From: Nereocystis luetkeana
Taxonomy: Eukaryota > Sar > Phaeophyceae > Laminariales > Laminariaceae
Direction of reading: 5' to 3'
Length of the DNA stretch: 64,000 nt
Assembly (NCBI GenBank): GCA_031213475.1
Contig: JARUPZ010000018.1
Location: 1,612,001 to 1,676,000 of the forward strand
Shown here: positions 1-11,800 of the stretch, piece by piece
Layout: each line of letters begins with the position of its first letter
How positions within the stretch are numbered: position 1 is the first letter of the stretch
Position numbers and translations under genes: made by a program
Notes under the pieces: generated by a model
The model's database searches: none
The model's input: the letters and a program-made list of their open reading frames with translations, nothing else
What the model was told of the DNA's origin: nothing

Positions 1-722
1 CCATCATGGAGCTTTCATCAGCCGTTTTGGTTTCGTTTCGATTCGGCAGGAAGCGGGGGAAAGGAGGGGGGGGGGGGGGGAGGGGAGGGAGGGGCGGCCG
101 AGGAAAAAATGTTCTGGTGGGTCGATAACTGCTGTGGCCGGCAGGAAGAGCTGACCGAGACGGGTTGGCTGCTTCTTAATCTGAAGCGCGCAGGTGCAGT
201 CACTACTCTCCACCGAGACAAAGCGTCCTTCGACGGGCGCCGCTATAAACTTGCCACCCTCGCGGTGAAAACCTTTGTGACGATGACCGTACGCATTAGA
301 CAGCGGGGGTGGAAGATTATGTTTAGCACGGGGAGAAAAACAAGATGCGCTGGGCATTCCACGAACATACACCGTGCCAAGCAAGTGTGCCCCAGCAGGA
401 AATCGAGGCATCAAACGAGTAGCAGCTTGCGAGCCGGACAACCTGCGCGAAGACGATCATGGTCCGAGCGCCCCCTCTCCCCCCCCCCCGCCCTCCGGCC
501 TTCCCTAAAGCATTGAATACAAAAAAATCAAGGCCGCCCAAAATGTTGACTGCAATTTCGTGCAGTCAACATTTCGATTTTCGCGCGAAGGTTTTACGAC
601 TTGCGAACCGGGACGGCAACGGCATCTCGGCCTGACGGGACAAAGGCCGATCGCAACCGCGAACACGTCCTTATTTGTTTTTCGACTTTTCTTCGTGCGT
701 TTGCGGCTGTGCGCATCAATAC

Positions 723-815
723 CTTTTTGAAAGCTCTCTTCAGTCCTTCGAGCTCCAAGCTTCGCAGCGCATTGAGCTGCGGCAGAACCTTGCACAGCGT
801 AGTGAATAGTTCGAC
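723..815 (-). CDS. possible leucine-rich-repeat exon
   Basis: A 93-base, phase-0 stretch bounded by a textbook acceptor (C and T run then gcaag, read on the minus strand from 840 to 816) and the donor aag|gtattg. It encodes VELFTTLCKVLPQLNALRSL followed by ELEGLKRAFKK, which fits the L..L..L.SLEL.GL spacing of one leucine-rich repeat. Exon-sized repeat modules of this kind are common in LRR genes. I could not find neighbouring repeat exons; 1070-985 (-) has a protein-like frame (SLPIVNGASLLVDVQGSVIE) but the wrong phase. A lone exon this short could be chance. Confidence 0.33.
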
Positions 816-2159
816 CTTGCAAAAAAAAGGGGGGGGTATACGGGGGGAAGCATCAAGAGAGCAGGCGGGGTGCTAGCTAGCTAGCTTATTGAACGTTGAG
901 TGGGCCTCATGCGAGATTCGCGCGCCTGCGCCCGGCCGCCCGCTATGAGACGGATACGTATCGTTCAAGAGCATCAGCATTTGTTCAATAACCGATCCCT
1001 GTACGTCGACTAGCAAGGAAGCACCGTTGACGATCGGCAAACTCCCTGAAGCTTTCAGCCAAGTTTCGGCGAAAAGGAGGGTCTCATTCACGCAAGGCAG
1101 ATGGCAGACCTCGGGCCCACGACACAAAAAACGGCCCGCCTAACGGCTTCGGCCTGCCGAAATTAACTCATTCTGCAACCTAAACATAAAATTAGCGTGT
1201 TATTAACAGCGGACCTGTTTCCTCCTCGTGCATCGGAGGACCGCCCAAAAACAGCGACAACTCGGCTAGACACAACAGACACTCCCGAAAGAGAGCATAA
1301 CAAGAGCGCAAGAGAAATCCCCCCCATAAAAAAGCACGCAGCGTCCGAAACGTCCCTGAACGGTTACAAAAAAAAAAACTGCGTGCTCGAACTAAAATCG
1401 CGACAAACAACGCACACGCACACACACGAACCCACACACACAGACACAATCACACGTGACATGCGCCTCTATTTGTTCGTGTTTGTACACGAGGTCGTTG
1501 ATACGGCTTGTCATCCTGGTACCCCGACTGCCATTTTGTTTTTTGACCCTGCCCATCGGCAGAATACTTTGAGCTTTTTCACTACCACAGGCTGGATTAT
1601 TCTTCATGGCAATGACCTAGTGTGATATCAACAACAAACATCAGCACCAACACCAAGACCACCAACACCACCATCACCACCACCAACACCAACACCACCA
1701 TTACCAACACCACCACCACGTGGCAGTCGAGAGTTCTGCCCGTGCGACACACCTGCCCCGCCGGATCCCTCTCCATCGCCATCCCTCGACTGGAGCCGAG
1801 GGACCCCCGTCCCAACGGCTTGGCCAGGCCCGCCCGCTTCCGTACCAACGAGCACCTAGCCTGAGCCGCGCTGATCACCACGGAGCGCAACTCCCTGTGA
1901 GCCTCCTTGGTCCTGTCGACGGCGGGGGTAGCCCCAGAGGCCGCCGCCGACACCGGCACCGAACGCAGAGCGGAAGGGCCAGTGACGGTGAGTGTCGTGA
2001 TCGGCGGGGGTCGAGGGGAGGTATCACCGCGCGGAAGAAAGGCGACAAGGAGGGGGGGTGCATGCGTGGCGTCTCAAGGTTGGCGCGGAGCAAATCGGCG
2101 AGGATTGGAAAGAAGAAGAGAGTAGCGGAGTGGAGCGAAGCGGCGTGGCGCGGTGTACA

Positions 2160-2177
2160 CGGCGATGTTGTTGTTGC

Positions 2178-2217
<40 letters not shown>

Positions 2218-2400
2218 GCTGTTGTTGCTGTTGTTAATGTTGTTGTTGCTGTTGCTGTTGCTGTTGTTAATGTTGTCGTTGCTGTTGCTGTTGTTGTTGC
2301 TGTTGTTAATGTTGTCGTTGCTGTTGCTGTTGTTATTGATGTTGTTGTTAATGTTGTTGTTGCTGTTGCTGTTCTTGTTGCGTTGTTATTGATGTTGTTG
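2160..2400 (+). repeat. (TTG/CTG)n triplet microsatellite
   Basis: Long run of gttgttgttgctgttg with periodic aatgttgtcgttgct variants, about 240 bp. It opens frames on both strands that translate as Val/Leu or Thr runs and are not genes. A related CAC/AAC-rich run lies at 1635-1712. Confidence 0.9.
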
Positions 2401-2619
2401 TTATGCTCCGTGCTGCTTGCTGCGGCGTATCGCTCTGTACCGTTCGCGTGCTGTGCTGATGTGTGTCTGCGTGCGGCGGGTATGGCGGCGCCGGCACCGC
2501 TACCCGCTATAGCCGCCGCCGCCGCTGCTGACGCCGCCACCAGGCGCTGCGAGCGACAGGTGTCAAACCATACGTTGGAACACCTCTGTTTCGAAAGAAA
2601 CATACCACACCTCAGACAA

Positions 2620-2900
2620 ATCATGATCTATCTATCTATCTATATCTAGCTGGTATCTATCTAGCTATCTGTATATCTACAGTATATCATCTAGTTCCTC
2701 ACCCGCCGTTGTGAGAGGTTGTGCAGGATCTGTGCATAGTACAGATCCAACCCAGGAAACAGGTGCTACCGCTGTAGTAGGTCATGCAGATCATATGGGC
2801 CCCACCGGGTAACATGATCTTTGTTCGAGTAGATTACATAGAACCGGGAATAGATCTAGCCTCGGAAGATCTAGATCATGACGTGGGAACCGATGACCTG
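2620..2900. repeat. GATC-rich element relic
   Basis: Contains gttgtgcaggatctgtgcat and agtacagatccaaccc, the inverse of words at 15040-15080, and begins with a TCTA-repeat (2628-2690) after acaaatcatgatctatc. A decayed copy of the element at 14870. No gene seen. Confidence 0.45.
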
Positions 2901-3327
2901 TTGGAGATGTGAAACGTACCATCAGCTGCCGACGTAAAAGTCAACCAATGATTTTTTTGTTTTCAGCCGATCACCCGCAATCGATTTACCACCAGATCTT
3001 CGGCGGAGATACAAGATACCAGATACAAAGAATGATAACACAACAACCGTGCGTATTACGTACAGTACCCAACGACAATTTTCGACACACAAGGAGAGAC
3101 AAAAATATTCCGCTGCGTTTTTTGTGAGTGTTTACGTAGTAGTGCGTATATAGTCTTACGTGAGCAGTGTCGCGATCACAGCCGTCTCCTCTTTCTCGCA
3201 CACAGTGAGGTTCCACACCAGTTCACCAGCGCCGAGCGCTTGTGCAACGTCTTTGCTCGGCTGCACGGACGGTCGAGCAGACTGAACGGGGGGGGGGGAG
3301 GGGGAGGGGGCATAGTTCTACATGCGG

Positions 3328-3435
3328 ATACGGGTGAATGGGTGGGTAGGTGGGTGAGGGAGTGGGTGGCGCTGGTAGGTGGGTGGGTGGGTGGGTGGGT
3401 GGGTGGGTGGGTGAGTGGGGGTGGGGATGGTGGGG
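3328..3435 (+). repeat. (GGGT)n G-rich repeat
   Basis: Around 100 bp of gggtgggtgggtg with minor breaks, preceded by G-rich 3289-3312. Able to form G-quadruplexes. Not a telomere repeat. Confidence 0.85.
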
Positions 3436-3439
3436 TGTG

Positions 3440-3490
3440 TGGGGGCGTACTCATTTGTTGCTTGCCTTAGTCATTTAGGGGGGGGGGCAA
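3440..3490 (+). repeat. poly-G-tagged I-repeat, copy 1 (short)
   Basis: gggggcgtactcatttgttgcttgccttagtcattta, between two G runs. The same word follows a long G tract in four other places in the window. Confidence 0.6.
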
Positions 3491-4781
3491 AGAGATTGCG
3501 TGCCACACCGCAGGCTGTCGAGCAGCCAAGAGACTGGATGAAATAGGCAAACCGGGTCGAACGCAGGACGAAGTTTGGCGCCCGTTTGGCGTACGCTTCG
3601 TCCTTGCACGCCAGACCCGGGAGGGCCTTTGTCGATCGGGAAAAATTACAGGAACGAGCTATCATATCACACCGAGTGAGCAGCCAGCAAAAAGGCTCAC
3701 TGCAGTCTTCACGGCCTGGTCGCGGTTACTACAGAGTAGCAGGTCGTGGCACGAAGTGATCACGCGGTCGCAGTGTCATGCCCTCACTCAAGGCAACATC
3801 ACGTTGTCTTTGTCCTTTATGGTTATCGCATGATACGTTTTACAGTAAAAGCACTAGGCCACAGTCAGTAGGAAGCCATGATGTCGGCGGTACTTCAGCT
3901 GTACTTTGGTCGGCGCTACGCGTCGGGGGGGGGGGGGGGGGGGTCATTCACGGAAGTGCGGGGCCTGCCGTTGGGTCGTTTGCCGTGGTGAGGTTCCAGA
4001 ATGCTTGCTGTGTGCTTGCCCGCGTGTCGCGTGTCACGCCGCGTCGCCAAAATATAAAAGATCCATACGGCGACACGAGCGGGGCACGATCCAAGACCCC
4101 TGAAATACCCATCATTATTGCGGCACCTCCCTGGTACATATCAAACGTACCCGGAATAAACATGTCAGTTGCCTCTACGTACACCAGACGGTTACGCATA
4201 ACCATCGCGTATACCTCGTACGTTCAACAACCCCAGACGAAGATAAGTCAAACGTCGTGCTTTCCTATATACCAGGTATGCTTGGGACGTGCCGGAAATG
4301 TACCGCTACAGCAGTAGTATGAGCAGTAGCAGTAGTAATATTAATAGTAGTACCGCCCGCCCGGTATCTGCAACACCGACAGCATCCGTGGTCCGACGCC
4401 CAGCGGCGATCGGCGATGTTATCGATACACGAACCCTGGGCCCTGGGCGTCATTGGTCAAGTACCTGGTACGTGGTGCACGACTACAGTACCGCTGTACG
4501 ACTACAGCAGTATCTAACAATAAGACCACCAATGCACAGGCGATAGATCACGCGGTCTCTACACACAGGCAGCGGTACGGCAAGAGGATATTCGATTATC
4601 GATCAGCCTTTAGCCATAATCAGAAGGAGGGGGGTGCTGCGCACACGTGGGAGGGGGGGGGGGTCCGTGGGTCTGCAACATGTATTTTATATCACCAAAG
4701 GTCAATCCTACCCGACCACTGGCTGTTGCGCTGCAAGCTACAAGCTACACACACGTACAAGCTGCCACGCCAAGGACTCAC

Positions 4782-5574
4782 GTAACAGAGGGACAGGTAC
4801 TTCTTCTGGATGTCCTTGATGCCCACACCGTCGCGCAGCAACCTCCGCATGGCGGTGTCGTTGCCGAGATGCACCGCCAGCGGGCTCGTGTCACTGAGGC
4901 GCAAGCGTGCAACGCAATTGCAGTCAGCACTCGACCCGGTACGCATAATTCTGCTGCACAGAACCTGGTACGTACTGCTGTAGTACCCACGGGTAGACTC
5001 ATGGTACGATTGGTTTTGTTTGGTCGAGTGGGCCAAGGGGGTGTCGGCAATTGCGTCCTGGGAGGCGATACGGCGGTACCCGAGGCAACATGGTATCGGT
5101 ATGCAACACATACTGCTGCTCCTGGATCCGTTGTATTATGATACGAACCAGGTACTACGTACCTGGTATGCTGCAACCCTGAGAGTTGCTGGACGCGGGC
5201 CGCGGGAAGCCTGAGAACCCGCCGCGTTGGGGACTAGGGATACTCTTGAGAGTTGCAACGGTCACTTCTCGCTTCTAGCCGACAAGTCTCAAAGTTAGCA
5301 TCGAGTAGGACAAGGCACAATTCTCAACGGGGGTCCAACGTGCAAGACCTCTTGATCGCAACTGTTACACAGCCGGTCGGATGCCTGCCTCGATGGGGCA
5401 AGTGCACGTCGGATTTTGGATGCAACGCGCACGAGATTTTGGCGACCAACGACCGGGATACAGAGCTGCCGCGTCCTATTTTTCTCAGTTTTGCCGTATG
5501 ATACCTTATGGCCGAGCGCTTGCTCAGCCTGCTGAAGACGCTCCCGCAATGCAGACTCATGACCTCGGCCTCCT
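4782..5574 (-). CDS. two linked exons of an unknown, ankyrin-like protein
   Basis: Exon 5574-5505 starts after a T-rich acceptor (tttttcaag) and ends at aag|gtatca; exon 4893-4782 starts after gcctcag and ends at tac|gtgagt. Their phases match (2 bases plus 1). The second exon reads DTSPLAVHLGNDTAMRRLLRDG followed by IKDIQKKYLSL, which resembles one ankyrin repeat (TPL...G....RLLL..G). The first exon reads EAEVMSLHCGSVFSRLSKRSAI. Above it, 5771-5598 (-) is an open frame with a leucine-rich membrane-like segment (LCLLLLGVYWLL) that might be an upstream exon, but I found no convincing donor linking it. If so, this gene would be divergent from the TPP1-like gene at 5880 with only about 110 bp between the starts. 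Neither end is defined. Confidence 0.4.
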
Positions 5575-5879
5575 CTTGAAAAAATCACCAGCCCCTATCA
5601 GCCGTGGAACCGTTGGTGTAGCAGCCAGTACACGCCCAGCAGCAGCAGGCACAAACAGCGCAAAGTTGGAGGCAAAAAGGCACCCCCATCGCCCACAACG
5701 CTCCCCAATACGAAACGCCTTTCCAATACGTTATCAAACCTGCAACTAACCGCCAAACGGGCCACGGCCATGAGCACATAGTCAAAGCGAGCAAATTCAG
5801 GAAGGAATTTCACACCTTCGGGCCGTCAGCGCGAAACAGAACGGAGCGTTCCCTAGAAAAGGTGTAAAGATCTCTCGCC

Positions 5880-8800
5880 ATGAGACTGATAAGGCCATGG
5901 CTGAAGGCCGAGCTGGAATCCATCCTACAGGACGGGGTCAACGACGAACAACCTTCGCATCGTCGGTTCCGGAATCGCTCGAAAAAGCAGCATGTGCAGT
6001 GCGTCGAGGTGGACGAGAAGCGCAGCGCGCTCAAAATCAACGACACAGACTCCATGGTGTGGTGCTTCGTCTCCACGCCAGGCATGAATAATGTGAGTGA
6101 CAAGATGGTAAGGCCCCGCGTGGTAGGCGTGGCAGATGCTCACACTGCGATTGTTGAGGTACATCCGCAATTCTGTGAATGCATACCTGGTATGATGTAA
6201 ACGGCGAGACTTCTCAAATTTGAAAAGTTTGACGGCCTGCTGCAGCGGTGCCGCCGGTAGGTAGCCCGTACCCGTCCAAATTCAATTACACGGTGCATGT
6301 CTACCTGGTATGTGCCATACCAGGCATCACGCATCACGCCCTGAGTTTTCACTCGGGAGTCGCGGGCACCTGTGGGGAGCACGTTCTCGCCGAACCAGAT
6401 AGTTTATCACCCTGCAGCTATGACGGCGGAAGTTCTATACCAGGTACGAGTACAGTACAGTAGTAGCTACGATGAACAGATGAACAGGCTGTCCTTTCGG
6501 TTGGCCTCCTTTTGCCGACCGCTCATGCCTCCCGCCAAAGGGTAAGGGTTGGAGCTGGGGACAGGGATAGAGTTCGATCAGGGTTAGCGTTGGGTTCGGG
6601 TTTTGGTCTGGGCCGACGTCCAAAATGTGAAGTTATTCACGAGTTTTATCTGCAAGGCGGCAAGTTGGTGTTGCAATCAGGGGCACCCAAGCAAGTGTTG
6701 CGGGAGCAGTATTCGTTGACATCACTCGCAATGATTTTCGCAACGTGCTGCTTGCTTGTATTTACACATCAGAGGCTCGAAACATGAGCTGCTTTCGGAG
6801 AGCTGTCGATTGATACCCCGTACCTGGTATATATCATATATCATACCTCGTACGTACACGATCGTGCTATCGACATCGTAAATCGATACCAGGTATGTGA
6901 GTACAGAGTACTGCTGCTGTACCGTACAGCAGTACAAACATGAAGTATTTACAGCGGTGGTAGTATATACAAGCATGCATAATTTGAAGCAGAATTACAG
7001 ACTTATCGTATATAGGCCGTGTCCTACGCAGTTCGATTTTGGAGCTTCAGATTTTGACCCAATCGCATTTTCAGAGGTGAACTTGGCAAATCGAAACAGT
7101 CTTCCTATGCGGAAAAAAATCAGATGTGAACTTGGCAAATCGAAACAGTCTTCCTATACGGAAAAATCAGATTTGTGTGTAGAGATTCGAGCAAGCGCCG
7201 AGACCAACTGCTGTTTTTGTGGTTTGGCGCCGAGAAAAGACGCGCTGGGTGCGCTGCCCTGCGCGTAGGACCCGAACGCCCGAGCCAAGGCTGACTGTCT
7301 CTGGTCTGACGGCAAAGAGACGCGGCGAGTGCGCTAGAGCCAACCTGTCTTGGTATTTTGGGTTCAATTTTGTGACTGACCGCTCCTGCTGTACAGCAGT
7401 GTAGTCTACGAGTACTCGTACGTATCCGCGGAGAGATGCGTGCCGAGTGCGCTTCTCTTGACCTCTAGACCCGAGCCCTCGCCAGGGGACTGTAGTCTGG
7501 CCACAGAGGGACACGCCGCCCGCCGCCCGAGCGTCGGGCGCGAAGCAACGTCGCTATACAGCTGTGCCACCATCCAACTCATCGATCGTTCTGCTGCTGT
7601 TTGCTGTCGTGGATAACATCTTGAATTTAGAGAGCATGCCATTTTTCGATTTGAAAATCTGACGACCCAGGTCGTCGGATTTTGGGCCAAAATCCGACGA
7701 CTTGGGTCATCGGATTCTCAAATCGAAAAAAAAACGGCCGGATTTTGCTTATTTGGACTGCATAAGCAGGGTCATTCGTTTTTGAGATGAAATAATTCAA
7801 ATCTGAAGCTCAAAATAGAACCGCATACCCTGATAGGAAAGCCTAAGGGCCGTTCCTAACGAATCGAAAAAACAAACACGATTCATGAGTTTTTGGCGTA
7901 ACAAAAGATCACGATCCGTGACATTTCAGTTCTAACAAGCCAAAAAACGTCACGTTTCGTGATATTTCCAGATTGTAAAAATTCCGATATTTCAAACCCA
8001 ACGATTTTTGGGGGGGGTGCCAAGTCTCGCGAGTGGGGCACGACCATGCCGGGCCGGGCCGATCGCGCCTGGCCCAGCCCAGCCCGTGATATATTCGAAT
8101 CACGGGCCGAAGCCTGACCCAGCCTGCGAGATTCCAATCTCGCCGACCGTCGGCCAAGCCCGGTCCACGAGATTCCATCTCGCAGGCCGTCTGCCCGACC
8201 TGGCCTGTGATATTCTCAGGTCATTTTCGCTTTTGTCTTCGAGCTGTGGCTCCTGCTTCTCGAAGTTTGGAGGCCACAACGTGCTCGTTAACCCGCGCCC
8301 GGCAGTGTCTTGGGTAGCCGCCCGGTGTCCACAAGTGGCGTATGAAGCAGAGTCTGCCATGCCCCTATACCGGCCCTCGGATACCGTGGGCGCCCGTGGG
8401 TTGCGTAGTGCCTTGATCAGGCGTATTCCGGAGACACGACAAATGTCACGAATCGTGATTTTGTTTTTTTCGGGGAAATCTGAAAAAATTGGCGTCATGA
8501 ATCATGCTTTTTTTGTCATGATTCACGACAAAAAAATCACGATTCAAAACAAAAATCTCACGAATCACGTTTTTTTTAATTCGTTAGGAATGGTCCTTAC
8601 AGCTCATCAGTAGACTTCAGTACATCAACAGCTGTGCCGCAATGTCAGCTTCCTGTTATCAGGTATCAGGGTTATAATCAGCATTTGCGCTGGCGCAACA
8701 TTTTGGTCAAAATGGCCGTTTTCCGCAACAGCCGCGGAGGGCCTGGTTGCGAGCAGCGCAACACGCATTCAAGGCCCAAAACATTGTTGCGGGCTATTTT

Positions 8801-11800
8801 GTTCGCCGTAGGCCAACAAAAACACTGTTTTTCAAATTCGCCTTTGGCGAAAACAAATTGAGCCCCCCTTTTGAGTTCGCCGTATGGTATTTTTTTTGCA
8901 AGATCCTTTTTCCATAGTAGAACAAAAAAAAGTTAGGTTCTGATCTCGATACACGCCTCTTTGAGGTTTGCGAGGCGTTTAAACGCACTTTGTTACTTGG
9001 TTTTCGGGCATTTATTCGCACATATACTTGTATCGTAGTTTTCTGCGGCGCGCAACACGCCTTGCGTCGCCTGTTGCGCTGCGCGCAACAGACACCGGAC
9101 CACTAATTATATCCCTGCCAGGTATCAACTGCCTTCGCTTAAGAGTACGGAATGGAAGCTCTTGTTCAACGTTCCCCGTTCCCCAACCCCACCCCGACTC
9201 GCCCCTTCCCGCTCCCCGCCGACTGACAGTTCAAAACCCTAAGAAACCCGACGTTCGGAAGCCTGAACAGCAAGACCATCACCATCGAGGACTGGGAGTT
9301 CTCGTCCCTGAGCGTGTTGTGCCCCTCCTTCGAAGAGAAGAAGGCCAAATCCAACGGCCAGATCTGTATCTTGGTGAGAGCAAGCGACGGCAAGGGCAGC
9401 CGGGGTCCCAACGGAGGTCCCAGGGGAGGTCCCAGCGGGTCCCGGGAGCGAAACAAACGGCAGTCCACGTCGAGAACTCCCGTTTCCCTTCTTCCCCCCC
9501 TTTACTATGACTGCACCCGCGACTTAGGCACGGAACCCTTGAAAATAGAGGAGGTTTTTTTTTTGTGCAGTGGGCTGGAATGATACCAGGTATACAACAG
9601 TAGTAGAACAACTGCTGGACAAACTACTTGGAAATAGACTATTTCGGGGGGAAATTGTAGTAAAAACCCTGTGTGGTAGTTAAAAAGTAAGAGAAGGAGG
9701 GATATACAGTATATAGACGAGTTTTTTGGGGTCCGTCGTGAGTTCTGATTACTATCACTGCGTCCCAAAATATAAGGATCGTTTATGATATATAATAATA
9801 TACAAACGCTCCTCATGTTTAGGGACAGAGTCGTACGTATGTATTTACTATCGCCCCCCAACGTAATGGTATTACATACAGCTGTACAGCAGTAGTAACC
9901 TTTTTCGGGACTCGAGAGGAGGAGAATGTTGAAAGTGGGAGTCATAAATGGTCACAATGGCGGTTACACGACCGACTGCCGCGGAGCAGCCCGGGCTTCT
10001 GGCGTACGGGATGTGTCCGGAGCGCAGCCTTTAGGGGCTGTACGACAGGGGCGTGGGCGTGGTGACGTTTTTTTTTTTTTTCTCTGCTTGCAAACCCTTG
10101 GTAGACTAGGCGCTTTGGCAACATCGCACTCGTCATTTTTCTTTGTGTCGCTTTTATGTGTAAGCATGGGTCATGTAAGGATCGCGTAGCGTGTATGATG
10201 CTGTAGGCTTTAGCAGTAAAAGTAAAAATAGTTGTTGCGGGAACGAAGGCGATGGAATGCGATCGCTCATCGGAACACAGCAGTAGCAGGCAGTCGATAC
10301 GCGCTTGTCGAACACGACAGCAGCCCTACTCGCTTGAATATACCGGTATGTACTAATTGTTGAAACTCTTGGAGTGCGTCGACAAGGTCGCGCCGTTCCA
10401 TTCACCCGGAAGGGAACGTTAAGCTGCTGACGATCTCATGTAATCGGAGATTTTTTTCAAGACCACCAGTGTAGGGCCAGCTTCGACAAAATGGTTGATA
10501 CGTGCTTGACTTTTATGCACAACCCTAGCACTAAAACCCCAACCGCCCTGCGAAATTTCTTGGAACGATTTTTAACCCCGACCGCCCTGGGAAATTTCTT
10601 GAAATGAAGATGTCAGGGCGTGCTGTTAAAGTGTGGGCTATTAGCAGTCAGTAGTTTGGGATATATATCAACCCTTGTCAGTCGAAGCTGGGATTAGTTC
10701 TAAACACTACCAGGTACTATTTACTACTACTGCTGTGTATAACGTGCGTAAGCCCCGTCTCAGAAGAAGTGGCGCGCATCGACAGATGCTCTATATCAAT
10801 GCCCCATACCCTCCTCCGCCTGCAGCTGCAAGCTGTCCGGTGACTCACGTTACTCGGTGTGCCCGGCCTACGTTGATTCTTGTCCCTCTGCTGCCCACGG
10901 GGCGGGGGTTTCTCGGGCATTTTTTTGTCTTGGCCGTGTGGCGGCAGATCTCCAAGTTTAGCCTTTTGAGCGGCGAGCGTACGACCACGGTTGGGTATCC
11001 CACGAACCTCGGGGAAGGAAACCGGGACCTGCGCGCCATGCTGCGCTCTCTTTCCAACCCGAAAATCCTGGTGCGGGCTCTGGCGCGAGGGCAGGGGCTG
11101 ACGGACCTGCGGGACGCAGAGGGGGTTTTGATGAGCGCTCCAAGTTTGAAGGTGGGTGGATGGGTGGGTGTGTCCTTCACGGACGTTACACGCTGGTTGC
11201 TGCGTTATTTTTTACCTGTACATGCATGTGGGTAGCACTAAAAAGACATACCAGGCACGTATAGTCGGACGTACGAAGAACGTGGAAGGACGTGGAATGA
11301 CACATGCCGTCGGAGCAAGCGGTAATTGCGTAGCTTTTTGTTGTTGTCGTTGTCTGCTCGGTGAGCCGGTCGCTCTCGCTGGTGTGGCTGTTGTTGTTTT
11401 TGTGTTGCAGTAATTGGTGTTGATGTTCTAGTTTTGGTTTGTTTTTTTCGAGTTCGTTACGTGCGGCTTTCCTGTCTGTCTGCGCTCTGAGCCGATTGAC
11501 CCTTGGATGTTTCTACGTCCTAGAAACGAACGTAATCTCTCGTGACAACGGATTCGTACGTACGTAAATATCCCCGAAAAGCCAATGAGGCGTCGTCTGC
11601 ATTTGCTGCTCCTGCTGAGGACCCCCCCCCCGCCCCGGCGACTCGCCTTACCGTCGCCGCCTACCCCGAACTCAAATATCGCACGCTCATGGCGCGACTT
11701 GAATATGTATCTATATATATATATATTAAAACAGATGTCGTGGAGCGATGTGGACCGGGAGCTACTGATGGATTCAGCGACAGCGCCTACACCTGCAAGC

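Larger units (their letters stand above)
816..4781. other. no confident gene; repeats
   Basis: Holds a CA-rich run (1408-1450), CAC/AAC repeats (1635-1712), the TTG microsatellite, the GATC-rich relic, the GGGT repeat and a G19 tract (3925-3943). A minus-strand frame at 3480-3640 (LACKDEAYAKRAPNFVLRST) looks faintly coding but has no clear splice sites. Confidence 0.5.

Noticed and set aside
1720-2649. Large frames on both strands
   Set aside because: Kept open by the TTG microsatellite and GC-rich low-complexity DNA; the translations are Val/Thr/Leu runs.
3328-3435. Telomere-like G-rich repeat
   Set aside because: Unit is GGGT, not TTAGGG or TTTAGGG, and it is internal and irregular; treated as a microsatellite.
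5880-6220. Extra TPP1-like exon at 6206-6240 (LLKFEKFDGLLQRC)
   Set aside because: No acceptor gives the right phase, and direct joining of exons 1 and 2 already preserves the family spacing.
8008-8613. 201-codon plus-strand open frame
   Set aside because: Lies within a non-autonomous inverted-repeat element and reflects its internal GC-rich repeats.
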